Assembly: GCA_964607575.1 (NCBI GenBank)
Contig: CAZSLS010000003.1
Span: 37,021 to 101,020, forward strand
DNA length: 64,000 bases
Direction of reading: 5' to 3'
DNA from: BS750m-G57 sp964607575
Lineage (GTDB): Bacteria; Planctomycetota; Phycisphaerae; SM23-33
Shown: positions 17,166-25,861 of the stretch, one piece after another
Layout: every line of letters begins with the position of its first letter
Numbering within the stretch: position 1 is the first letter of the stretch
Notes under the pieces: model-generated
Seen by the model: only the letters and a program-made list of their open reading frames with translations
What the model was told of the DNA's origin: nothing
Databases searched by the model: none
Position numbers and translations under genes: made by a program

Positions 17166-18104
17166 ATGCCCATGGCCCGCAAGATGTATTATAGCGAACA
17201 GGAAGCCGCCGAGTTGTTGGGAGTCAGTGTTGAAGGGCTGGCCCAGTTTGTTCGAGACCAGCGTTTGCAGGTCTTCAAGGACGGCGACAGGAACATGTAC
17301 AAAGGCGACGAGGTCGAAGGCCTGGCGCCCGGCGCAGGCGGCGTGGAGGTTGAACTCGTACCCGCCGAAGACCTTACGTTGGGTGACGCCGACCCAATGG
17401 CCAGAACGGCGATAGACACCCCGCAATCCGCCGAAGATCTTTCGTTGGGTAACGCCGACCCGATGGCCAGAACGGTCATGGACAGTGCGGGATCCGACGC
17501 AGACGCCGTCACCCTCTCCGATGCCGAAGAACCGGCGAGTACCGGCGGAAAGGAAGACACGGTAATTACCGCCGAGGGTATCAGCATCTTCGACGAAGAG
17601 GATCTGGAGATCGAAACTGCCGATCCAATGGCCAAGACGCAGATCGCCCCGAGCCTCGAAGATCAGATTGCACTGGACGGCGTCGGAAGCGGTTCTGGTT
17701 TGCTCGACCTGACACAGGAAAGCGACGATACTTCACTGGGCGCCGAGCTCCTGGACCACATCGATATCGAAGAACCCGTCGAGCCGGTGTCGTTTGACAG
17801 ACCCGATCAACCGGCGGTGGCGATCCAACCGGTGGCAACTGAATTGGTGATCGACTCCGACAATGTTTCGGAGGTTCCGGATCCGACCTCGGGGATGTTC
17901 GCCGGAATACTCGTCGGATGCGCGGCGGTTGCACTGCTTATAGGGGCAGTCTGTATCGCCGGGATAACGGATATGGTTCCCGAATACATTGATACTCTAA
18001 GCGAGAAGCTCATGATGGTTATGGTTGTCGCCGTGGCTTTCTCGCTGGTTGCCGGCGGCTTGGGTCTGATGCTGGGAAAGGCTGCTGCGTCAAAACGCAT
18101 CTAG
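17166..18104 (+). CDS. Helix-turn-helix protein with Thr-x-x-Asp repeats and two C-terminal membrane helices
   Basis: This 312-residue protein begins with an excisionase/MerR-like helix-turn-helix (YYSEQEAAELLGVSVEGLAQFVRDQRL, with a following KDGDRNMYKGDEVEGL wing). The middle is acidic and low in complexity. It carries three copies of ADPMA(R/K)T near residues 75, 95 and 151, two of them followed by x-x-Asp. Two membrane helices lie at about 243-268 and 281-303. ATG 17166 has AGGAG five bases upstream. A membrane-tethered DNA-binding or scaffold protein is possible, though such HTH domains in planctomycetes can also serve protein contacts. Confidence 0.75.
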   Translation: MPMARKMYYSEQEAAELLGVSVEGLAQFVRDQRLQVFKDGDRNMYKGDEVEGLAPGAGGVEVELVPAEDLTLGDADPMARTAIDTPQSAEDLSLGNADPMARTVMDSAGSDADAVTLSDAEEPASTGGKEDTVITAEGISIFDEEDLEIETADPMAKTQIAPSLEDQIALDGVGSGSGLLDLTQESDDTSLGAELLDHIDIEEPVEPVSFDRPDQPAVAIQPVATELVIDSDNVSEVPDPTSGMFAGILVGCAAVALLIGAVCIAGITDMVPEYIDTLSEKLMMVMVVAVAFSLVAGGLGLMLGKAAASKRI

Positions 18105-18182
18105 CCGACAAAACTCGAAGGCCGTCGCCTCATGCGGCCCGCTCGAGAAAGGACCTCTGACTCTTTGGAAAGGACTACTGCA

Positions 18183-19055
18183 ATGAAGAACAACCTCGTG
18201 ATTCCTGTTTGTGTGCTGCTCCTGGTTGGTATGCTTGCCGCCGGCGGGTGCGTACCCAAAGCCGATCTCGACAAGGCGCTCGACCTGAACCGTAAGTGTC
18301 GCGACAAACTCCAGGAAGAGATGGCCAAGGCCCAGCAACTGCAGGCCGACAAACAGGCGATCCAGGACCAGCTTGCGGTAGCTGAAGCCCAGGCCAGGAA
18401 AGCCGAGAGCGACGTGGCGACAATGACCGCCGCCCGCGATGATCTGCAGGCTAAATTCGATAAACTCTTCGCAGATTTCGAGGCGCTCAGCAAGAAAGGA
18501 CGTCCCGTGGCGCCGGTAGGGATCCTGCTTCCGGGAGCGGTCGACAAGGCGCTGAAGGCCTTCGCAGATGCCAACCCCGATCTGGTGGAATACGACCCGA
18601 GGCTCGGGATGGTGAAGATCAAGTCAGACCTGACCTTTGCGCTCGGTTCGACCACCGCCACAGCCAGCGCCGTCGAGGCCCTGACCAAACTGGTGACGAT
18701 CATCAACGATCCAGCCATTGCAAAGTACCACGTTTACATCGCGGGCCATACCGATGACGTTCCGGTCTCCAGGCCGGCTACAAAGAAACGCCATCCGGAC
18801 AACTGGTATCTTTCGGCACACCGGGCGGTATCGATAAAGAAAGTGATGCAGAAAGCCGGTCTGACGTCGGCGAGAATAGGCGTTATGGGATTCGGCGAGT
18901 ACCACCCGGTAGCCCCCAACAAGACAAGTTCCGCGGGCAAGAAGCTTGGTAACAAGCTCAACAGGCGCGTGGAGATATGGATCGTTCCGCCGAATCGATT
19001 TCTGACGAGTTCCGTGTCCTCGGGCGCGGGCGCAGAGGAAGTCGATGAGAAGTAG
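18183..19055 (+). CDS. OmpA-family peptidoglycan-associated lipoprotein
   Basis: This 290-residue lipoprotein has a signal peptide ending in LAAGGCVPK and a long alpha-helical coiled-coil region (roughly residues 25-105, rich in Ala, Gln, Lys and Asp). The C-terminal OmpA/MotB-like domain shows YHVYIAGHTDD, LSAHRAVSIKKVM, GVMGFGEYHPV and NRRVEIWI. It should tether the outer envelope to peptidoglycan. ATG 18183 is preferred because GGAAAGGA lies eight bases upstream and the signal peptide starts there. A hairpin terminator follows. Confidence 0.88.
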   Translation: MKNNLVIPVCVLLLVGMLAAGGCVPKADLDKALDLNRKCRDKLQEEMAKAQQLQADKQAIQDQLAVAEAQARKAESDVATMTAARDDLQAKFDKLFADFEALSKKGRPVAPVGILLPGAVDKALKAFADANPDLVEYDPRLGMVKIKSDLTFALGSTTATASAVEALTKLVTIINDPAIAKYHVYIAGHTDDVPVSRPATKKRHPDNWYLSAHRAVSIKKVMQKAGLTSARIGVMGFGEYHPVAPNKTSSAGKKLGNKLNRRVEIWIVPPNRFLTSSVSSGAGAEEVDEK

Positions 19056-19080
19056 CCGATCCAGGCAACAGTAATTCAGG

Positions 19081-19113
19081 GCCCCGTTGCGTTCGTGCAG
19101 CGGGGCTCTTGTT
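19081..19113 (+). terminator. Predicted intrinsic terminator
   Basis: GCCCCGTTGC and GCAGCGGGGC form a ten-base stem with one wobble and a six-base loop, followed by a T-rich tail (CTCTTGTTT). It lies 25 bases after the OmpA-family gene and before the ResB gene. Confidence 0.7.
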
Positions 19114-19127
19114 TCAAGAGCAGCGTA

Positions 19128-20729
19128 ATGTCCACGACGACACCCACACCACCCATCCCACCGCCGGACGCCCGGGAGCTCCGGCCCGCCGACCGCTCCA
19201 TGGTTGCGTGCGTATGGCGCGTGGTCTCCGGCGTTTGGCTGGGAGTTGGACTTCTGCTGGCGCTGGCGGTCGCTTACGGGACCCTGACGCTCGTCGAGCA
19301 ATTCTGGTCCGGACCGAAATCGATCCTGCCTGCGGTGGGAAGTATCTACGCCCACTGGACCGTCCTGACGCTGACGTTCGCCGCGTGTGGAAATCTCGTG
19401 TTTGCGACGGTCCGAATACCGGTCCGCTGGGATCGCGCCGGAGCGTGGTGCAGCCACCTCGGTCTGATGTTCCTGGCTTTGGGATCGATAGTTTTCTGGC
19501 AGACGCGCACCGAGGGACAGTGTTTCATCTCGCGGGAGCGGAATGGCGGTTGGCCTACCATGAGGCATTTTTTCCAGTCGACCGATGAGGTGGCTTGTCA
19601 CGTTTACGACACGACAATGATGCAGTCCGCCTCGCCGCTACCGCCTACTGTCCAGACTGTTTTCGATTCTCCAACCGGCATGGAACCCGTTGATATCGAC
19701 GTGGATATCGTCGTCCCCGCCTCGGTGGCGCCTGAAGGCGTTTCGATAAAGGCTACCAGGATCTATCCCCGGGCGGAACTCAGGCAACAATGGTTGGACG
19801 ATGCCCCGAGAATCACTCCAGCGGTCGAAATACAGTTCTCCCATGGCCAGGAGACCGCCCGGACAATCATGTGCCAGTCATACGAAGAGACCTACCGCCT
19901 CGATCTGCACGAGTGCATTGTGGTATTCCAGGCTTCAGAAGCGATGAGCCAGGAAGAGATCGACCGGAGAAACGCCGCCATCGCTCCCACGACTCAACCG
20001 TCGCGCCAGTTCTTCGTGATTCACTACACCGGTCGCGGGCAACCCGTACTGATCGTCGGTAGTGCTTCGGGCAAGTTGCACCGCCGCCCGTTTCTTCCAG
20101 GCCAGAGCATCTCACCCGCCCAGGCGGAGCATCCAACTCGGATCACACTGATTCGCACGCTCGACCACGCCAGGAGAGGCATAAACCTGGAGGTTGCCCC
20201 AGAGACCGTGCCCGACCGGCGGCCGGAGGCGGCGATAGAACTCACGATAAGGTCCGGGTCCTGGAAGGCTGATCGCGTAGTTCCTTACGGCGCGTATCTC
20301 ACGGGGCGCCCCACGACCATACTCCTACCGTCGGGCCGCAGCATCTACGTCGCCTTTTCGCATCGTTGGCAGGAACTGCCCGAACCGATAAGGATCACCA
20401 GGCACGAGTTCAAGACCGCCCCGGCATCGAGAATGCCTGAAGATTACATCTGCGATCTGGAAATCGGAAGCGGTATCCATGTGCGACGAGAAACGCTCAA
20501 ATTGAATCTCCCGGTGAGTGTAGGGCGTTATCGCCTGCACCAGTCGACGTGGCAACCGAAAGAGGGGACTTCCGACTACACTGATCCGTCGGCGATTATC
20601 CTCGGCGTGGCCGATCGCCCGGGAATATGGCTGATCTTTGTCGGTAGTATCGCGGTATGCCTGGGCTTCCCCTACGCGTTCTACGTCAAGCCGCTGATTC
20701 TCAAGAGCAGGGCAGGGGGGGCATCGTGA
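19128..20729 (+). CDS. Cytochrome c biogenesis protein ResB/Ccs1
   Basis: This 533-residue protein is the ResB (Ccs1) part of the System II haem-delivery machinery for c-type cytochromes. It has three N-terminal membrane helices (VWLGVGLLLALAVAYGTL, WTVLTLTFAACGNLVFAT, HLGLMFLALGSIVFW), a large extracytoplasmic domain and a last helix (IWLIFVGSIAVCLGFPYAFYV). That arrangement matches ResB. The start at 19128 avoids an extension encoded through the upstream terminator. Its stop overlaps the GTG start of the CcsA-like gene, so the two subunits are translationally coupled. Confidence 0.85.
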   Translation: MSTTTPTPPIPPPDARELRPADRSMVACVWRVVSGVWLGVGLLLALAVAYGTLTLVEQFWSGPKSILPAVGSIYAHWTVLTLTFAACGNLVFATVRIPVRWDRAGAWCSHLGLMFLALGSIVFWQTRTEGQCFISRERNGGWPTMRHFFQSTDEVACHVYDTTMMQSASPLPPTVQTVFDSPTGMEPVDIDVDIVVPASVAPEGVSIKATRIYPRAELRQQWLDDAPRITPAVEIQFSHGQETARTIMCQSYEETYRLDLHECIVVFQASEAMSQEEIDRRNAAIAPTTQPSRQFFVIHYTGRGQPVLIVGSASGKLHRRPFLPGQSISPAQAEHPTRITLIRTLDHARRGINLEVAPETVPDRRPEAAIELTIRSGSWKADRVVPYGAYLTGRPTTILLPSGRSIYVAFSHRWQELPEPIRITRHEFKTAPASRMPEDYICDLEIGSGIHVRRETLKLNLPVSVGRYRLHQSTWQPKEGTSDYTDPSAIILGVADRPGIWLIFVGSIAVCLGFPYAFYVKPLILKSRAGGAS

Positions 20730-22477
20730 ACTCTTGCAGGTTGATACTTCTGACGATGTGCCTGGTTGCGATGGGCATTGGCGGTTGTCGCAACGGGCGG
20801 GCGGACGCCAAAGAAGATCGCATCTTTGACGATCGGGCCATCGAGTTCTTCTCGAAGCTGGACCGCAAATCGCTACGAATGCTCGCCGCACAGTTCGGAG
20901 GCCGGAAGTCCGGCGCCCTGGATTCCCTGGCGCACGATGAAGTAGCCCGCATAACCGGGACCGAGAAGCCCGACGGTGTCGAAGCGGCGGTTGCGTACCT
21001 GGAGTTCTACTTCAACGCGGGGCAATACCTCAGCAAGCCTGTTATCTTCGTTCGATCGCGGAAACTCCGGAGAATCGTCGCCGACAACCTGACAGGGTCG
21101 CACCTGGAGGTCTTCCAGCGGACCGGTCGCATACCGCCGGTAACTATCATGCTCGGTTCGGGTGATACGGTGATGGCCTTGGCGTCGCAGAACGAGTACG
21201 TGCGTGAAATGATGATGGCCCGGCGAATTACCATCGAGGATGTCCAATCGACCAAGCCGATAGGCACGCTGGGCGACCGGTGGACGCAGTTGCTTGACAG
21301 AAAGAACTTCAGGATTCTCCTCGGGCGTCTGAGCGGGCGATACGAAGCGTTCCTGGGTATCGAACTGCGTCTGATCCCGGGCTCCGGTCCGGTTTGGCCC
21401 AGGGTGGGTGAATCGCTCGTCCCTTCCGGTGGGCATACGCACTCTTCCGGATGCGAGTTGATCGCCAAACTTCGCGAAGCCTGGAAGAAGCGAGATGCAT
21501 CAGGCGTCAACGCGGTAATAACCAGCATCTCCCAGACCGGCGCCGCGGCGAGCGATGAGTATCCCAAGGCGTCCCGATTGCAGTGGGAGTTGTTTTACAA
21601 TGATGCGCACAAGGGGCATCCGGCTTTTGCGGGCTTCGTCGCGGCGTTTATGCTGTTCATAGTAGCCATTGCCACCGGGCGCCGCTGGGTCCGCAACTCT
21701 GCGATGGCGATCATGACGCTGTCGACGGTTGTTATTGGCGGCGCGTGGATTTTGAGGTGGATCGTCGGAGGCGAGGCATGGTACCTGCCCCCGATGATGA
21801 CCCAGTACGGAGCGTTGGTTTCTTCGGCGGTGCTCGCCGCTGTTCTCGCGATAATTATCGAACTGTTCCGGAAGTACAATTACATTGGGCTGGCCGCGTC
21901 CTTTTACGCCGCGGCGGTGCTGGTGTGGGTGTATTTCGGTAATACCCTCTTCCCCGGTACGGTCGACAGTTCCGTGGGCGGTGTGCGGGGTATACTCAAG
22001 CACGGATTGATGATAGTACACGTTTCGGTGATCGTGGTGGGGCACGCCCTTGCCGGGATGACGATAGTCACTTCTGTTGCGTACGTGGCGATTGCGTGCT
22101 TCAAGGGTCTCGGGGGCAAGTCGCCGAGTTCCCCGCCGGGACTTTTCGGTCCGGTGGGTGATTCGCCGCTTGCATCGGCCGATCGCTGCAATCTGATACT
22201 GGCCCAATCGGCATGCTGGACGCTGATTGTCGGGACGCTGCTGGGCGCCTGGTGGGCCGATGACGCCTGGTCGAGATGGTGGGGATGGGATCCCAAAGAG
22301 ACCTGGGCGCTGATAACCTGCCTGTTCTTCCTGGCGGTGCTCCACGTTCGCCTGGTGACGCCGTCGAAGTATCGTGGTCTGTGGACCTCCGTCGCCTGCA
22401 TATGCGGTGGAGCGGCGATGCTGATCAACTGGTTCGCGGTGAACTACCTGTTCTCCGGACTGCATTCGTACGGTTGA
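20726..22477 (+). CDS. ccsA: Cytochrome c biogenesis protein CcsA/ResC with lipoprotein-like N-terminal extension
   Basis: This 583-residue protein pairs with ResB to attach haem to apocytochromes. The C-terminal half has multiple membrane helices and the tryptophan-rich haem-handling motif around WWGWDPKETWALITCLFF. His residues likely to ligate haem are visible in the neighbouring helices (KHGLMIVHVSVIVVGHALAG). The first 280 or so residues are unusual: a lipobox (MGIGGCRNG) and a soluble region not expected in a minimal CcsA. The GTG start at 20726 overlaps the ResB stop (GTGA) and is preceded by a G-rich ribosome binding site. Confidence 0.88.
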   Translation: MNSCRLILLTMCLVAMGIGGCRNGRADAKEDRIFDDRAIEFFSKLDRKSLRMLAAQFGGRKSGALDSLAHDEVARITGTEKPDGVEAAVAYLEFYFNAGQYLSKPVIFVRSRKLRRIVADNLTGSHLEVFQRTGRIPPVTIMLGSGDTVMALASQNEYVREMMMARRITIEDVQSTKPIGTLGDRWTQLLDRKNFRILLGRLSGRYEAFLGIELRLIPGSGPVWPRVGESLVPSGGHTHSSGCELIAKLREAWKKRDASGVNAVITSISQTGAAASDEYPKASRLQWELFYNDAHKGHPAFAGFVAAFMLFIVAIATGRRWVRNSAMAIMTLSTVVIGGAWILRWIVGGEAWYLPPMMTQYGALVSSAVLAAVLAIIIELFRKYNYIGLAASFYAAAVLVWVYFGNTLFPGTVDSSVGGVRGILKHGLMIVHVSVIVVGHALAGMTIVTSVAYVAIACFKGLGGKSPSSPPGLFGPVGDSPLASADRCNLILAQSACWTLIVGTLLGAWWADDAWSRWWGWDPKETWALITCLFFLAVLHVRLVTPSKYRGLWTSVACICGGAAMLINWFAVNYLFSGLHSYG

Positions 22478-22487
22478 TCCCGGCGTT

Positions 22488-23435
22488 TCACGAACAGAGC
22501 GACATTACCAGTTCCTGGAGGGCGGATTTGGGATTCTGCCCCGATTTCATGCCCAGGTCCGCGGAGATCAGCGATCGCATATCGGCTTGGAGTTTCACCA
22601 GACCCCGACGCTTCAGCATCGCCAGAAAAGCGCTCTGCTGGCGGTATGGCATGCGGAGGTTGGGTTTGCCCCCGGCGGATAGTTCCTGTTGAGCCTGCAG
22701 CGCTCGGCGCAGGTGCCAGGCGATAGACCCCAGCGCCTGAAACTCCGCGCCGCGTATTCTCAGTGCCCCGTCGACCGCTTTCAGTGCGCCTGGAGCATCC
22801 CCGGCGGTTATCGCGTTGGTCAACTCAAACGCCGCGGGTCCTGCCGTTGCGGTAACGACCGCCGCGACGTCCTCGGCGGTAATCGTCTCGCGCTGTCCGA
22901 TGTAGAGGCAGAGCTTTTCTATCTCGGCGTTTTGTGCGGCGAGATCTCTACCGATCCACTGTTCCAGCAGGGCGGCGCTCTGTGGGTCGATTTTCTTTCC
23001 GCGTTTGCCTGCGGCCTTCGTTAACCACTGGTTCAGAGAACTGTCGTCGGGCAGCTTGCAGTTCAGTATGACGCCGACCTTCGCCACCGCCTTCGCCAAA
23101 CGAGTATTGCCCGGAAAGGACGCGACCATCAGGACCAATGCGGAAGTCTCGCAAGGATTATCGACGTACTCTTCCAATTTCTGGCGATGCTTGCTTATGA
23201 AGGTCTCGGCGTTTCGGATGAGTACTACTCTTGCCGCCGCCAGAAATGGCAGGGTCCGCAGTTCGTCCATGACATCGGCCAGTTCAAGATCGTTGGCCCC
23301 GTCGAAGTTGGCGATGCAGGTTTGCGGATCGGCCTGTCCGACGACGCGCGAGATAACCTCCGCGCGATAGTGATCCTGGAGAAACCCGTCACTACCGCAA
23401 AGGACGTAGATCGGTTTGAATCCGTCGGTGGCCAT
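22488..23435 (-). CDS. holA: DNA polymerase III subunit delta
   Basis: This 315-residue protein is the delta subunit of the replicative clamp loader, which opens the sliding clamp. It has the family layout: a degenerate AAA+ domain (IYVLCGSDGFLQDHYRAEVI, RVVLIRNAETFI, ALVLMVASFPGNTRLAKAV), then the lid (AALLEQWIGRDLAAQNAEIEKLCLYIG, ITAEDVAAVV) and a C-terminal helical collar (AFELTNAITAGDAPGALKAVDGAL). It is convergent with ccsA and lies downstream of the ArsR-type gene. Confidence 0.9.
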   Translation of the reverse strand: MATDGFKPIYVLCGSDGFLQDHYRAEVISRVVGQADPQTCIANFDGANDLELADVMDELRTLPFLAAARVVLIRNAETFISKHRQKLEEYVDNPCETSALVLMVASFPGNTRLAKAVAKVGVILNCKLPDDSSLNQWLTKAAGKRGKKIDPQSAALLEQWIGRDLAAQNAEIEKLCLYIGQRETITAEDVAAVVTATAGPAAFELTNAITAGDAPGALKAVDGALRIRGAEFQALGSIAWHLRRALQAQQELSAGGKPNLRMPYRQQSAFLAMLKRRGLVKLQADMRSLISADLGMKSGQNPKSALQELVMSLCS

Positions 23436-23558
23436 GCCCTTAGGATACCGAAGAACTGCCCGGCGAGCAACCGGTAAGAGCGGTCGCCTCTGCGCGTGCG
23501 CATAACCCGCCCGCTCTGGTTACGGTAATGGTATCGCAGAGAATCGGTAGGGATTGAT

Positions 23559-23894
23559 CTATGCCTTGGGCAAGGTCAATTCCGCCGGTCCGAACCTGGC
23601 GGAATTACTACCGGACGTCGCCAACTCGGATTTCTTACCGAGGCTGTGTTCGAGCAGATCAGCGTGAGAATAGAATATCTGCTTTCCGTTGCGTCTGGCT
23701 ACTACAAGACCACTGGCTCGCAGGAGGCCCAGATGATGCGAAACGCTGGACTGCGGAAGCTTGAGTTTCTTGCAGATAGCGGTCACATTCATCTCGCCGT
23801 TGCCCAGCAATGCAATAATGCTGAGCCTGGTCTTGTCGCCCAGTGAGTGGAACACTCTGGCCAGGGCTTCAGGTTTCTTCAGTCGTAAGGTCAT
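23559..23894 (-). CDS. ArsR-family winged-helix transcriptional regulator
   Basis: This 111-residue DNA-binding repressor has the typical winged helix: ARVFHSLGDKTRLSIIALLGNGEMNVTAICKKLKLPQSSVSHHLGLLRASGLVVARRNGKQIFYSH, read in parts. The metal-sensing CxC motif of classical ArsR/SmtB proteins is absent, so it may sense something other than a thiophilic metal. The C-terminal tail (SELATSGSNSARFGPAELTL) is specific. It lies between holA and a small membrane gene, and no obvious target operon is adjacent. Confidence 0.88.
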   Translation of the reverse strand: MTLRLKKPEALARVFHSLGDKTRLSIIALLGNGEMNVTAICKKLKLPQSSVSHHLGLLRASGLVVARRNGKQIFYSHADLLEHSLGKKSELATSGSNSARFGPAELTLPKA

Positions 23895-24058
23895 TATCTT
23901 ACCTTTGGTGAGAACAAAAAAAATACATGCGCCACGATATCAACTATCCGTTCGCATGAACAAACGGTACTGCCCGATCCTGTGATTTTCCCGCGTAGGG
24001 GAAATCGGCATTTACCCGCAGGTTCGGGCAGACTCGCACGTACCACGCAACAAATGGG

Positions 24059-24181
24059 TTACATTTGGCTGTCGCGATATTTCTTCCAGAAAATAAGCAC
24101 AGCTACGAGGACGATAACGGCGGGGATCGCCGTCCAATGTACATAACCACCGAACAGGCCCAGCATATTCAGATTAACCAT
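24059..24181 (-). CDS. Small single-span membrane protein (40 residues)
   Basis: This short open frame encodes 40 residues starting MVNLNMLGLF. One hydrophobic helix (AIPAVIVLVAVLIFW) is followed by the positive KKYR, the usual pattern for a small N-out membrane peptide. TAGGAG lies nine bases before the ATG. It is flanked by unrelated intergenic sequence on both sides, between prfA and the ArsR gene. The size and topology recall accessory subunits of respiratory complexes, but no family was recognised. Confidence 0.6.
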   Translation of the reverse strand: MVNLNMLGLFGGYVHWTAIPAVIVLVAVLIFWKKYRDSQM

Positions 24182-24302
24182 ACTTCACGCTCCTAAGCAA
24201 GGACAACAAGACTGACCGTGTATACCACGTGCAATTAACACATATCCCGCCCCTTCGGTCAAGAAAAAAGTGATCCCTTTTCCACGGCGGTCGCTGGTGA
24301 GT

Positions 24303-25406
24303 TTAGAGATTCGCGAGCCTCTGTGCCTTGTCGTGGGCGACAAGAGCGTCGAGCATTGCGTCCAGGTCGCCCGCGACAATTCGGTCGAGGTTGAAGTTGG
24401 CTCCTTCCTGTCCCTCGCCCTTCAGGCGGTGGTCGGTGCAGCGATTCTGAGGGAAATTATACGTTCTGACGCGTTGGCTTCGGTCTCCCGAACCGATCAT
24501 TGATTTCCTGGCGGCGGCTTCGGAAGCGCGCTGTTTGCTTTGATGGTGTTCGTAGACCCGCGTCGTCATTATTCGTCTGGCCTTTGCGCGGTTCTTGTGC
24601 TGGCTCTTTTCGTCCCTCATCGACACAGTTATTCCGGTTTCGATGTGTTCGAGTTTGATTGCGGATTCGAGTTTATTGACGCTCTGTCCACCGGGTCCCC
24701 CGGCGCGGCTGACGAATTCGTTTACGTCGCTGGCCCAGTCGATCCGGATGTCGATTTCCTTGGGTTCGGGCAGGACCGCGACGGTCGCCGCCGAGGTGTG
24801 TATCCGTCCCTGCGATTCGGTTTTTGGTACTCTCTGGACGCGGTGTCCGCCTCCTTCGTATCCCAGGCGGCTCCATACGCCTTGTCCTGTGACGTTTACG
24901 ATTACTTCGCGGAAGCCACCCATATCGGTTGCGTTCGCCGAGAGTATCTCGAACTTCCACTTTCGAGTTTCCGCGTAATGGCGGTACATGCCCAGCAGGT
25001 CGCCGACGAACAGTGCGGCCTCGTCGCCGCCCGTACCGGCACGGATTTCTATCAGGATCGAGTCTATCGCACTGTCCTTATTCATTACGAGCAGGCCCTT
25101 GATATTTTCCATGGCGTCATCGGCCTGGTGTCGCATATCGTCGAGTTCGGCCGCTGCAAGTTCTTTCAGGTCGCTGTCGGCATGGGGGTCATCGACAATG
25201 CCTTGAGCTTCGTCGCGATCGGCGCGGAGTTTCTTGTACTTGCGATAGGGCTCGACGATTCTCCCCAGGCGTGCGTGCTCTTTCGAGAGTTTGATGATCC
25301 TGATAGAATCGCAGGCGATATCCGGATCGTTCATCTGCTCGAGCGTCTCGGTGAAGTGGCGATCGAGTTCGTCGAGTTTATCGATTAGTGTATCCGGATT
25401 GGCCAT
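24303..25406 (-). CDS. prfA: Peptide chain release factor 1
   Basis: This 367-residue release factor recognises UAA and UAG and triggers peptide release. The catalytic GGQ loop is present as SRAGGPGGQSVNKLESAIKL, and the anticodon-like region is in the preceding domain (HRVQRVPKTESQGRIHTSAATVAVLP). The open frame extends to 25472, but the start at 25406 matches the usual N-terminus. The paralogue prfB lies 35 kb away on the same strand. Confidence 0.95.
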   Translation of the reverse strand: MANPDTLIDKLDELDRHFTETLEQMNDPDIACDSIRIIKLSKEHARLGRIVEPYRKYKKLRADRDEAQGIVDDPHADSDLKELAAAELDDMRHQADDAMENIKGLLVMNKDSAIDSILIEIRAGTGGDEAALFVGDLLGMYRHYAETRKWKFEILSANATDMGGFREVIVNVTGQGVWSRLGYEGGGHRVQRVPKTESQGRIHTSAATVAVLPEPKEIDIRIDWASDVNEFVSRAGGPGGQSVNKLESAIKLEHIETGITVSMRDEKSQHKNRAKARRIMTTRVYEHHQSKQRASEAAARKSMIGSGDRSQRVRTYNFPQNRCTDHRLKGEGQEGANFNLDRIVAGDLDAMLDALVAHDKAQRLANL

Positions 25407-25470
25407 GATCGATCCCGGGGTCAGAGTACTTTGTAAGGTAATGCTGGTCGAGTGTTTTAGCTGATTGCGC

Positions 25471-25510
25471 AAAAACGCCGACGTGCCCGAGAGGGTTCAA
25501 CGTCGGCGTT
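25471..25510 (-). terminator. Predicted intrinsic terminator after rpmE
   Basis: AACGCCGACGT (25474-25484) and its exact complement (25500-25510) form an 11-base stem. On the minus strand it is followed by a run of five T, placing it 18 bases after the rpmE stop. Confidence 0.75.
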
Positions 25511-25527
25511 ATAGGGGGTTGAAGAAG

Positions 25528-25743
25528 CTACTTTTTCTTGAAATAGTCGCCGCCGAACTTCTTCTGGAATTTTTCAACGCGTCCCGCGGTATCGACGAAC
25601 TTCTGCTTGCCCGTGTAGAAGGGGTGGCAGCTCGAGCATATGTCGGCCTGGACATCACCACCGGCCGACCAGGTCGTAAAAGTGGCGCCGCACGCGCATC
25701 TGACGTTTATTTCTTTGTATTCAGGATGGATATCGGTCTTCAT
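25528..25743 (-). CDS. rpmE: 50S ribosomal protein L31
   Basis: This 71-residue ribosomal protein retains the zinc-binding cysteines of the C+ form (RCACGA and CSSCHP) and the family signature HPFYTGKQKFVDTAGRVEKFQKKF. C+ L31 is often replaced by a cysteine-free form under zinc limitation, and no second copy is present here. AGAGGT precedes the ATG. It lies upstream of prfA, a common neighbour in bacteria, but a terminator separates them. Confidence 0.97.
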   Translation of the reverse strand: MKTDIHPEYKEINVRCACGATFTTWSAGGDVQADICSSCHPFYTGKQKFVDTAGRVEKFQKKFGGDYFKKK

Positions 25744-25861
25744 GGTACTACCTCTGATCGTTCTCTAGGGTAAAGAACACAGTAGTATATCGACAAATTC
25801 GAGCCGAATCAAGCGGAAATTCCAGGCAATTCGCCGATCATCGATCCGGACCGCTCCGATT

